Source of the DNA: Ptiloglossa arizonensis
Lineage: Eukaryota; Arthropoda; Insecta; Hymenoptera; Colletidae
Length of the DNA: 64,000 bases
Direction: 5' to 3'
NCBI RefSeq assembly: GCF_051014685.1
Contig: NC_135055.1
Coordinates: 12,698,001-12,762,000, forward strand
The position numbers and the translations under genes are program-made. A model generated the notes under the pieces. That model was given only the letters and a program-made list of their open reading frames with translations, was not told the origin of the DNA and made no database searches. Below are positions 11,631 through 23,806 of this stretch, piece after piece; the first letter of the stretch is position 1, and every line of letters starts with the position of its first letter.

Positions 11631-14600
11631 TTCCAAAACGAAGGAAAATTTACTTCGAATGGAAATTTCCAACGGTACAACCCTCTGTGTTGTAATACAA
11701 AATATTCGAAGGAAATGCCACGAATTTACTACGGAATTCTTGGTGTGTTATTAATTTAACGAAAATTCAATATTTTCGCACGCTACCGTCGCGCGACGAA
11801 ACCCTCGAACAACATCGTGAGCATAATTTCAGATTCGTTTAGTCCCGAGGTGCTTTCGAGCGCAGCAAGTTCCGCATCGCGTGAAAACTTAATTTCTCGG
11901 GAAATGCGTTTTGCGAGGACTCGCGTTGCACATCGACGTGTATTACGAGCCGTGCAAGTCGATGCAGTTCGACACAGGCTCGTCCTGTTATTCCACCTTG
12001 AAAAGTATTAGCGCGGAGGGATCGATAGGGACAATAAATTATGGACGGTGGGGGATGGCGGTGCATTTTCCCAGGAACCACGATGGAGACGCTTGTAATA
12101 AGTGATTGCAAAATAATGAAGAATCTTCAAGAGCGATGAGGATCAAGCGAAATTTATCCAGGCTGATGGAATCCATTAGAGGCCCTGAGCTTTTTATTTC
12201 AGAAACCTTTCGCCAGCGGGAAAGATGTATACGAAGGGTGAATGTGAAAAGCTACCGAACAAAGTGAAGCAACGCGGTCCCGCGTCTCGGCGAAATTAAT
12301 TGGTCGAGAAACGCCGGAAGTGCGAGGGGACACTGGTTCAACTCTCTTCGGTTTTAAACAAAACAACGCTTCGAGGCACCCTCGATGATTTAGAACGCGA
12401 AAGGAGAAGAAATGAAAATTTTTGAATAAAGGAGAAAAGGAAAATGGTATAAATGTTCGCCAGGAAATTGGGTATATTTCAAGTAATTAGAAGTGTTTTT
12501 ATCAATACCGAAACTTTAATGAAAATTACGTGAAACTTTGATTCTTGAACGATAATGTATCACTAATTGTGGGTATGCGAGATTTATTACTTTAGGAATT
12601 TCTAAAGAGTGCAACGTAACAGATTATTAGAAAGATATTTAAAAAAGTATTTTAAAGCGTGCTACGTTGTATGTACAAATTCGTATTATACTGTAAATAG
12701 TTGTTATTATGCATTAGAAGTAACTATATTGAATCAATGGTCAGTTAATTGGATAGGAATTTCAGAAAGGAAGATTAGATAAAAATAAGCGATACGAGAA
12801 GATGAATAATATTCCATTTTCCGATCATCGTCCCAAATTCCAGGCTATAGATTTAAATCCATTCGATACAAAGAGAAACCTTCCCTTCTTCATTGATATC
12901 AATCAAACGCCCGCGCAATTTACGAGAGGGTGCATGAAAAAGCTCGGTCTACAAACGCGTTTCAAGCTGAGCTTGCAAAAGCTCCATAGGGCCTCGCGCG
13001 CGGAAAGGTTGTAAAATTTATCGTCGATACCGATCCTCCACCTAGTCAATGACATCTAGTTTGTTACACGAGATATCGTCGACTACTGAAAACCGATTTC
13101 AAAATGAAATGTTCAAATTGAAAAATATCGGACGACACGTAAGAAAATATTTCAAATACGGTGGAGAAATATCCGAGCACTTGCTACAGTAATAAAAAAA
13201 AAAATCAAAATATAACTTCATACCTACTATACCTGAAGTATAACACAAGGAATCAATTCATGTAAAAATATGTGTTCCATTAAAAAAAAAATACTCAATA
13301 TTATGCAAGTTCGAACAATCGTATTATTAAAAAACTAAAGTAACTGTGGTACCCTAAACATTTTCTCGCATCTTTCGTCACATTTTACACTGGTTCGATA
13401 TTCAAGTTTCAACGTTCGTATTATAAAAAAACCAAACGAGTAATTGTTACGTCCTACAAATTTTCTGACGTCTTTCCTTGCATTGTTCGCTGATTCGATA
13501 TCCCTACTTTTAACATTCGTATGATTGAAAAACCCGAACGCGCAAAAATAATTTATTTTTCAATTAATCCTTCCGATCAATATCGACGCTGTTACGCGAC
13601 ACGGTGTAAAAAGGGCCGGGTGATTTGTACTCGTCTCGCTTTATCTCGTTCACATGGTACGGAAAGGGTTACGTCGTACTTGAAGGGTAAGTAGCAATCT
13701 CGAGCTGAACCCGTCGGAGAATCGCGCGTGTTCGAGATACGTTCTCCTTTGTAGCGGAGAGGGTGTCGTGCGCTCGCGATTTCCGTGTTGCTCGTTGCAA
13801 TTCGAGTGATCGCACGAGCTCTCGACGGTGCAGCTCGCGACGGACGTCCGTTCCGTTTCAAAAAGGCCAACCCTGCCTCCATTTCGAGGAAATTGGATGG
13901 AACGAGGGGTCGAAGTGATCACGATAACAAATTTCCAGCGGGTTGAGGAAATACGAAACGACGCCCCGGCCAGAGATTGGAGTTTACGAGCTGCCGAGTG
14001 AAAGCATGACTCGGAAAAATTTGCCGGCCAGCTCAGGCTCTGGGCATCCCGGACCCTTTGTCCGGTACTTCAATTCTCCGTTCTTTCCAAGATTTAATGG
14101 AATTTTGAACGTTCCCCGTGCGATCGTGTAACGACCACTGGACTACCGAGCAATTCCTGTAAACAACTCGCCCCGAGCACCGACTATAATAATAATGAAT
14201 TCTTTGGTTCTCTGTCGTTACCAATGTGTGGTCAACGAAACATAGAGAGTCTTGGGTTTTCTGAAACGGAGTCGGTAGTTTTGTAATGCTATGTTTGACC
14301 ACACTGTTTTCCTCGGTCGTGGTATTGTAGAAAGAAAGAAGGATCAGTGTTGGAAGGAATTGCTTGTAGGATTACCTCAAACGTCTGATGCAGTTTAGAT
14401 TCTGTTCGTTCGTGGTAATAATCTCTCTTTGATCGAGGATTGATCTTTTTTAATCCTTGTAGAAGGCATTTATGTTTTTAAATACGATATGCTGAAATAT
14501 AAAATTAGAAACGATTAATGTCGTTTATTGTTGACTCGTAACAGTTTAAGTGATATTTTGTAGAATAAAAAATGGAGACTCTATTCCTTAGATTTTCTAG

Positions 14601-17600
14601 ATGTAACTGTTCTTGTATTCTTCTTCAGATCGTGAGAGGAAGAAATTTAAACGAAGATGCTTTAATGCGAAGAATACGAATAACGAGCATCCTGTTTAAT
14701 TCTCTTGTAAATTGAAAGAAAATATTATTTATTAAGGGTCCGTATTTAAATGATCTTGGGATCGATTTGCGCGAGAATTGGAGCGAAAAATTATTTGTTC
14801 GTTATAAATTCATTAAACACGAGAAACAGGTGAACGAAGTCGATTAAGAATTATTAACGAGTAATTTACTTCGATATTCTTCGAATTGTTTCAAACGGAA
14901 TATTAAATTACGCAATTTCGAAAATTACTACGTTAATCGAAAGACAATGATTGCGATTAAAGCAATCCTTTTACTAATGAACATTTACTCGTACGATATA
15001 CTTCTAAATAATTCTTCGCACAATTAGTTAATTTAGACGACCGTAACCATAACCTGGGTTCTTGAACAGCTGCAAACCACCTGCAAGGTAATTAAAGAAC
15101 CTCTCCGATTTTAGTATCTTTGTTAACTTTTTGCTTCCAAGAACTCCAAGTTAACAGCTGACGAGAAATTTTCCACTCCTCGTTTCCCCTTCTGTCTACA
15201 CAAACCATCTACCAATTAGACACAACTTTTTCCACTTCATTATCGTACAAATTATCTAATAAGATTCCATACTAAATACACAAAATACCCAGAGCACCCG
15301 CGCAAAGATTTCACGTCGAGTTTTCGAACAGTTTAAAAACACATCGAACATACAACGGTCAAACACTCCGGCGATTGTGATTCAAGTATCAGTTCCCTCC
15401 ACTTCCATTCACAATTGTACCGAATAAACAATTCGTAAAGTATTTCGTGAACATTTTTAAATTCTAATTCGTTTGAAAAATTTACATAAATCGACAAAAG
15501 TGTTACACGTCCATGAAAACGTTACAAAACTTTAATTCGATTGAAAAAGCATTTAGAAATTTGGACTCAATTCGAAGTGTGGTCAATTCCTCGTCGATGT
15601 TCATCGTCTCCGCTTCGAAGTTCCATGAAACAATAGCGCACAAAATAATGGGTAGATATCGTCGTTGGATAAAAATTCAAGAGCGGAGAATCGTGATTCG
15701 GAGTACCATCAGCTACCATCGTTCAAGATACAATTGCCTTTGAATCGTCAGAATCTCCGGCCAATTGTCGGGAAAGTACAATATGCGTTTCGCAGGATCT
15801 CCGCTTTCGACGCAACCACGACGACAATAACGCGACTAAGTCGGCTGCTTAACACCTAGCTTTAGCTTTAATAAAGCGTCCTCGCGATCGCCTTTGAATT
15901 CGTGAAGGGTGCGGTCACGGAAGCAGCGAGAGCATTTTCCGACGCTTTCCACATTATACCGTCTGAGGAAGAGGAAAAAGTGGTCGAGCAATGCGCTAGG
16001 AAAAATAGGGGTGGCTCGAGGGGAGAGGAGAGCTGGCCCAAAGGACGGAGAATTCCGAGTCACGCCGCCGGGATCCTTTGTTATACAGCGTCGAGTCCTC
16101 TCTTCTTTTCTATTGTTTTCGTCCGAGCGCACCACCAGCATGCTTTTCCGCCCTTCGTACCCTTCGTCGAGCGGTTTGCCGTGGTTTTTATGTATCTGGC
16201 TTAATAAAACGTTCAACGCTATTTCGTCGTTACAACGTGCACCTACCTGCTCCGGGGTCTCCTTTTTATTACCAGTCCCGTTAGATTGTCGCGGAACGGA
16301 TTCAACGCATCGCGTGTCAATTTTCTAGAGACGTCAGCGAGGTTGAAGAGAATTGTTTTACGTGGAAATTAAATCGTTTCGAATTCCCCCTGCGTTGCCT
16401 TCTTTCGGCCCGATCACAGTTTCGCGATCTCGAAAGGAGCCATTTTGTTACCACTAAATCATATCTTTAACATATCTTTAAACGATGCGTGGTACTTAAA
16501 TGCGAAGAAAATATTGCTTCGAGAAATATTCGGTCCTGTAGTGTAACGAAACGTTATATTATTGTTTGGGAGTTAAGGTACAAATACACAATGTTTCGAA
16601 TGGAATAAAATTATCGTTAGTGTAGGAGGAGTAATTATGATAATGTTTGTAGTCAACTCCTGGGTTACGATGTAAAAATTATACGTCTTGCAACATGGTA
16701 ATACGTCGTATATTTAGGTGTAACGTTGTTGCAGAAATTAGATTTTAGAGATATGCAATTAAAATATAGTTAGATGTAGCACAGTTAGATTTAGAAATAT
16801 TTCTCTTTATATGTATTAAAAAGAAATAGTTTCAAAGTGTTTTTGTAAGCACACACTGCTGAAATTATTATTAAAAATTATTCTTGTCGTTCACGCGTGA
16901 ATAACAGGATACTCGATGCATTATAGTGCATCAAATTCTTTGGTAGCGTCGATGGTGAAATTCGGTACAAAAGAAAAGATATTTAATTCGCGGTCAAGTG
17001 CGTAATTGTCCAAGTATTTGTAAGAACATTGTAAAAGGTATGATTGTTCGTTGAAAAATAAACGAAACGCAAGGAGCGAAATTGTTTCACATTTAGATTC
17101 CGTTTTAGAAATAATTACACTTAAAAGTCTCTCGAGCACGCGTGCTGCAAAGTACGACACGGGTAACGTGTCTGACCACGACAAACCCTTTCTACTTGTG
17201 GCATGCTTGAAAGTGCTCCACGCCCCTTAATTCTTCAACTCTTTTCCAGTCACTGTCCATTTAAATATACAAGTCCACTCTTCGCGTGACGTTCAGTTAC
17301 CAGCGTTTCATTATACAACCTAACATTGTATTTATTTCTTCGCAAGAATATTTCCGCGCAACGTGTTTCCTCTACTGCGCACACGAGTGTGTCGTTTCAT
17401 TAAAACACCGAGGAAAGTTCAACGCAGCATTCGTTTCTAAATAAGAGGCGTTTCATTAAATGTTTTTAACGTTGCCCGCCAAACCACGTAGAGAGAGTAA
17501 TACGCACATTCTATAGCAATCTCGAGCCAGTTCGCGTTTGCAAGAGAAGTTGGACGATCTGACGTAGAATAATCCATCTTTAACCTCTTACTGGTTCTTC

Positions 17601-18680
17601 TGTATTAACCGTCGGACGTGACCCATAAAAAGCAAAGCTACCAAGACGCAGAAGCGGAGAACAAGAGTCCACAGCCTAAAAGAAGGTTGGTTAATGAAAC
17701 TTTAATTCAACTGCCTGTCCTCGTTTAATCGTTGCGTTTTTCATTTCCTGCTTTGGGCAAGGACAGACAAAGAGCAAACAAGGAAAAAGACAATGAGCGC
17801 AGGAAATAGAAAAACAGAGACGAAATACGGCTCTAACGAAAGAGGTTAAAATCACATTTAATATTCTGGAACTACCACTGTATAATTAGATTTAAGATGT
17901 TTCGTCAATTTTCTGTATTTGAGTGGCTCTGGGAAAGCTTAAATAACTATTTATTTTTGCTGTCGTGTATTTTTTTTAAGAATTCCTCCGTTTTATGTAT
18001 CCTTTTCACGTTTTCCTGAGAAGAAAATAATCGCCTTGAAAATTAGACGTAAATGAAAAATGTGTAATAGAATCTTTTTTATACGAGTCTTTGTTTTTCG
18101 AAAAAATCGATTCCGAAAATTCCTGGGCCGTGCGCGCGCGACTTCAAGAGAACGTGCCTGACCGTCACTCGTTATTTCTATTTGTGTTCGTGTTTGTAAA
18201 CACTGACGCTTTTAATTGGTTCTGGCAAGAGTCAGACACGTTCACCATTTTGTACACACGATTCATCGCTCGTGTACGCGTTGGATTTTCGCATTTAGTT
18301 TTTTTGTAATCGAAGGCTCGTATCAAAATATTGTATTCTGTGTTTGATCTATTTTTGCGCAAGAAATCACCTAAATGAATTACACGATCTCACTCACCCT
18401 GTATAAAATTGCAGACGTGCACTGATAGACAGTATGCAGAGCGTACCCTTTACGTTTCTCACCAAATTATAGCGTTTGCTCACCATCGTCGAAGCTGATT
18501 ACATTTTGTTCGAAATATTTCTTTGGAAAAAAATTCCTCAATCCTGCGAAATGATTCAACGCGCGAGGTTCGAGAAAAAACTTCGAAAACGTCATCTGGA
18601 ACCTCACGTGTGCCTACCTAGACCACAATAGTGATTTCGATGCATTGTAGTTTATATATGTACATTCGTCTGATTATTAC

Positions 18681-18713
18681 CTCTGTGGCACCACTCGGCC
18701 GCAATTTCACGGC
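18681..18713 (-). CDS. Candidate 33-nt in-phase microexon (unproven)
   Basis: On the gene's strand, a GC-rich 33-nt block is bounded by a strong acceptor (tatttaatttttcag) and a reasonable donor (GAG|gtaata). It lies in the intron between exons A and B. Its length is a multiple of three and phase 0 at both ends gives AVKLRPSGATE, which would insert 11 residues between ...ALNTEH and ALVYRDG... without breaking the frame. Nothing in vertebrate RASGEF1B that I know corresponds to it. The match of sites may be chance in 22 kb of intron, so this is a hypothesis only. Confidence 0.2.
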
Positions 18714-20299
18714 CTGAAAAATTAAATAATAAGGATTCGTCGGTGGATCGACGAAACGGAAATAGGGCGACCCGCGGCAGCGTGCTTTCAGTGCATCCTG
18801 AGAAACGACGACGAGGCAAAAGGAGGCAAAGAACACCGAAGGGAATTAGAGCGTGGTCCGAAAAAGATGAAATGAAGACGAAAAAAGGAAGAGCTCGGGC
18901 CGGGGCTCGATGAAAGTGCCCAAAGAGCGAAACATAACCAGTGAAACGAGAAAAGAACGGTTCGACGATAAGCGGGGTCTTGTGAAATTAGAAAACAGAG
19001 GGAACAAGAATTTCAGTGGAATTGAAAAATTCAAAGTTCTTTATTCAGGGTGTATGTAATAGGATTAGAGAAGTTGAATGTCCTCTGAAAGTCCCGAGAC
19101 CCTTTAATGTTTCTTCGGACTTATAAGTCACGAGGTATCTGAATTTCTTAACAGCTACGGGGAGGAACTTGCGAATCATTGATTAAAATAAATTAGAATT
19201 AATTAAAATTAAAATTATCCACAATTTCGAGGGTTAAATGGAAAAGTGATTTCAATGGAACGATTTAACCCTGATGTTACTCTACAACTTACGCAAAGTT
19301 GAATAGTTGAGTAATTTTTAGAAATTCTGAACAATTCGATTTAATTGTATCAGGTTTTCCGAACGAATGTTTGAAATAATTTCAATGTCCTGTATCTATT
19401 GCTGTTATAGATAGAATAGTCGATCGATGCCGAACAAACAATTCTCCGAATCGATAAATTGGCCGGTTCGTCACTATCGACGAATGTTAAACATTTCTGC
19501 GCATCGATCGCGTTCCATCTCATCACCAAAGACGACAAAAATGAAATCGATTAAATTTGAGACGACCCTACGAAGCAATTTCTCTAAAAGTTTCGCGTCA
19601 CAGCTACTCACGATGTTTGGTTAACCGTAACCAAGAACAAAGCCAAGAAAAATAGGACAGCACGACTGAAAAGGAAAACGAACGATCCAAGAGAATTTAA
19701 TTGAGGAAAACGGCAACGAAGGAGCCGAGGAGGAATTTAAAATTAGAACCGACGAAAAGAAATAATTAAGAGCAGGGAACAGGGGGAGACAACCAAGAAC
19801 GAACGAAATATTAATACACCGTGGAAGAAAAATAAGTGGAATCTAATGCAAACGATGGAAAAAAGAACTAAACAAAGGAGAGGGCGGAGAGAGAGAGAGA
19901 GAGTCGGTTGGTGAAACGTAAGGCGGAAAACGGAGCCGGATTGAAGGAAATAAGCAGAAGCGAGATTTAATGGAAGCGGTGGTAAAGAAGCGAAAGCTTT
20001 TCGAAAAAGAAAACGAGGGAGAAGCTGGAGAGAAAAATAAAGCGTCGACGGTGACCAAAGACGACGAATGTTTTGAAGACGGAGGGAATGGAAGAATGGC
20101 GAGGCGGGTAAGTTCCCCCGCGAAAGAAATTTGGATCGCAATTACGGAATTAGTTTTTTCTCCTCGCGACGTCCGAGCGGTGGCGCGCGACGACGAAAAT
20201 AAAACGCAGCCGGATGTGTACGTGCTCGGCCGAGCGAAGCCACGGGCCGTCGTCGTTTGGTAGTTCCACCACCCTCTCTGCCCACCTACAGTGAATGTC

Positions 20300-21020
20300 G
20301 TCAACTAATTTTCCGGCTGCTCGCTGTTCTGACTATTTTCACGACAAACGAGTTTCAGGGCGTAATATTCTCGCTTAAAAATCTCCTTACGTTTGCGAAT
20401 ACCTTTTTCTTTAATACGAGGTTTACAGATGCATCGAATTGCTTAAAAATCTTCTTACGATTACGAATACTTTTTTTACAATTTTTAGGTTTAAGGTTGT
20501 ATCGACTTCGAGGTCTTTAGTTAGTATACTGGTCAACTAATTTTCTGGCTATTCGCTGTTTGGACTATTTTCACGACAAACGAGTTTCAGGGCGTAATAT
20601 TCTCGCTTAAAAATCTCCTTACGTTTGCGAATACCTTTTTCTTTAATACGAGGTTCAGAGACGCATCGAATTGCTTAAAAATCTTCTTACGATTACGAAT
20701 ACTTTTTTTACAATTTTGAGGTTTAAGGTTGTATCGACTTCGAGGTCTTTAGCTAGTATACTGGTCAACTAATTTTCTGGCTATTCGCTGTTTGGACTAT
20801 TTTCACGACAAACGAGTTTCAGGGCTTAATATTCTCGCTTAAAAATCTCCTTACGTTTGCGAATACCTTTTTCTTTAATACGAGTTTCAGGGCGAAATAT
20901 TCTCGCTTAAAAATCTTCTCACGTTTGCGAATACTGTCTTTTTTCAATTTCGAGGTTTAAAGTTGCATCGACTTCGAGGTCTGTAGCGAGTATACTAATT
21001 TTCCGGCTGGTCAACTAACT
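20300..21020. repeat. 232-bp tandem array
   Basis: Three copies start with gtcaactaatttt at 20300, 20532 and 20764, with a degenerate fourth start at 21010. Each contains cacgacaaacgagtttcagg, tttaatacgag and a gtatcgacttcgaggtct end. Inside each unit the pair 'gcttaaaaatct.ctta.g' occurs twice, showing an older internal duplication of about 115 bp. Confidence 0.92.
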
Positions 21021-23583
21021 TTTCGAATGGTACTTACAGTGTTTTCAAAGTCCTGAAAGTTATTAATAAAAATGCTAGCTTTACAAATAAGAAAATGTTA
21101 CGAAATTAGTTACTAAACAACTGCTGCTACAAATTTGAAATCGAAATGAAAGAAAATATACAAATCTGGTCAATCGATGAACTTGCTGTTTTGAAAAATA
21201 AATATTAAAAGTAGTGCTTCGTTGGAATGTAAGAAATTATATGTTACAGGGCAAACAATCTTGGAGTCACGAATCGAAACGCAAAAATATATGTCGGTCG
21301 ATTATCTTCCGATTTAACGGTGGAATAAACACTGATGGCGTTTCTATCCTTTTCTGGTAATCGCGAAGATCATGTTCAATAATCACGACAATTAGCTGAT
21401 AAGTAAATTGACAGCGTTGCACGCGAGGGCGTAGAAATTGCTAGCGCAAGTTCGTGGATCCTGAGTACTCTCAGAAATTCTCCTATTAAGGAATTAGTGA
21501 GCGTGTTTAACAGGGGGAAGTACGGTGCAACTTCACAGTCAGCATGGTTTCCGGCTAACTGCCCTACTCAGATAAGTCGAAACGTAGGAAACTCCTATGG
21601 AGATATGGTTAAGTCGACGGGATTTAGTTTCCGTGCAGTTGGAATTATCGAGTTGTCACGTTCGCTACATTTCATTTAGAAAACTACCGACCTTCTTCGA
21701 GCTAAGAAATATTTGTTTCATTTTTTTATTCGATGCTCGGTTATTTTATTCAGTGGAACAGAAATAAAAAGAAACCAGCAGCTACTAATTCTCTCATAGT
21801 ATTAACAAGTCGATATCTCGGTTAATGCTAATTCTATCGAAGATTTGTACACAACGAAATAGTTTCTGCATTTAATTTTCAAGTTTTTGTCGTAATAATA
21901 ATTGTAAACGAGATATCGTATATTGCATATTTGGTGTTTCGATTGTACAATTCCTTCCACTGGAAGAAATTTTCTCATATCTGAGAAAATTTTTATTTTT
22001 ATTTTCTCAATATTGTGTGTCACAGTGAATGATCTTGGTCGAAAGCAATTGATCGCAAAATAAGAGAACGTTAGTCGGATAAGAAATATCTTAACGGTGT
22101 ATTTTGTAAAACATATGGGTGTTGAATTGTTCAAGAATCCTTTTGCAAATATCGGTGTATTTGTTTCACAAAAGTTATCCAAGATATTACCTCGAAGGTA
22201 CAATGACTTGCTGAAAGCTCTCGCCTCTCAGCGAAGATGAAATATTCGACTACGTCCCTCTCATTTTCCTCTGCCCCTATCTCGGTTTTCGATTATAGAA
22301 TCCATATAACCAGCACGGGAATTGACGAAGGCGAGCTTTTTCTGCTGTCTCATGTAAATCGATAGTACATCGTCGAAAATTGTAAAAAGAACTTTGGACG
22401 TTTGGAAAAAGCGAGAGAAAGAAAGAAAGAAGGAGAGAGAGAGAGAGAGAAAATATCTGCGTGACTGAGAATGATGGAACGAGACAGAAGATAAAGTGAA
22501 ACAAAAGAATCAGACGGTACCAGGAACGAACGAATTAAAATCGTCAAGGGGAGAGCGAAGGGAACGAATGAAAAAGATAAAGCTTGGAGAAGGTTCGTTT
22601 GCACGCAAGAAAACGAAAAGAAAAATACTGACGTATAAATAAGGAAGACTTTACAGCAACCGAGAAACAAAAAGGGCGTATCGTGGAAAAATGGTGAGAG
22701 GGAAAAACAGAGAGTCTGAAAGGAGGGAATTACGCAACAAGGTTCAGAAATAAGAAATAACGTCCTGTTAGTGAAATCTGGAATTAAGGAAAAGGTACTT
22801 AAGATCGAATCCAACGATCGAACGACATAGCGTAAATTGATTAAAATCGAGAAAATGATCAAAGGGAGCGTATAATAAAAACAGAGGGTTAGTATATTAA
22901 GGTTAACTCATACTACATTGCACAATTAAATGGAAGTTAAGAAACATGATCACGATTCAGATTCAAATATTTTAATGAAATGGTTTTTGAAGGAAGGTTC
23001 CCTTAAAGGGAAAAATCTTCCCATTAAGTCACATTAAGTGTCACATAAGCTTAATCGTTTATAGTTTAAATATTGTATACCACCATCATTGGAAAGTTAC
23101 ATAATTTCCTATTGGCGAGATTTAGTAAAAATATGCGCACTCAGCACCTCGACAACGACAGAATTGACAAATAACAGATAGGTACTGAATACGATCAAAT
23201 TTTCCTCTACGAGACCAAGACCTCCTACTCACATTGCATAAATAAATCGAGGTTTACATTAAACACCCGGTCGTGATTCAACTATCTTCTCAACTCGTCT
23301 ACAATCCGTTAATTCGAAGTGCAGTCACGAGAGCGATACAACGCTTAACAATAGTGGAGAATAAATTGCCAGATTGAAAGGAAGGGTCAAAGAAAAGTAA
23401 TTTTAATTGAAAATACTTAATCTTGAAATAGCATTAAATAGTTGGAGGACGATGGAGGAAAGATAAAGCGTAAAAGGATCAAAGGAAGGACATTGTAATA
23501 AGAGCGGATCTACATAGTAGGTAATAAACCGAAGCTAAGATAAAGCAGCAAGAATAGAGTGAAGGGGAAGGATCGAAGAACAA

Positions 23584-23629
23584 ATTTCAATTTCAATTTC
23601 CACCTTGACGTTGACGTTGACGTTGACGT
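23584..23629. repeat. Hexanucleotide microsatellites
   Basis: A short (atttca)n run is followed directly by four copies of ttgacg. Confidence 0.8.
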
Positions 23630-23656
23630 AAAAAAGAATCGGACTAAGAAAAAATT

Positions 23657-23806
23657 GAAAGAAGATAACCGTTCAAAAAAAAAGAAAAAAGAATAACTAT
23701 ACGTATGTACAATATAATAATTCTTGCTTTGAAAGAAGATAATCGTTCAAAAAAAAAAGAAAATAAATATACGTATGTACAATATAGTAATTCTCGGTTT
23801 AAGTAA
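23657..23806. repeat. 74-bp direct repeat, two copies
   Basis: gaaagaagataaccgttc with a following A-rich run and tatacgtatgtacaatata recurs at 23657 and 23731. The copies are nearly identical. Confidence 0.85.

Noticed and set aside
19743..20304. 132- and 153-codon minus-strand Ser/Phe-rich frames
   Set aside because: Translation of a purine-rich intronic stretch in two overlapping frames; no domain.
22277..22862. 170-codon minus-strand Ser/Leu/Phe-rich frame
   Set aside because: It reads through a GA microsatellite and purine-rich DNA; the hydrophobic composition is an artefact of CT-rich codons.
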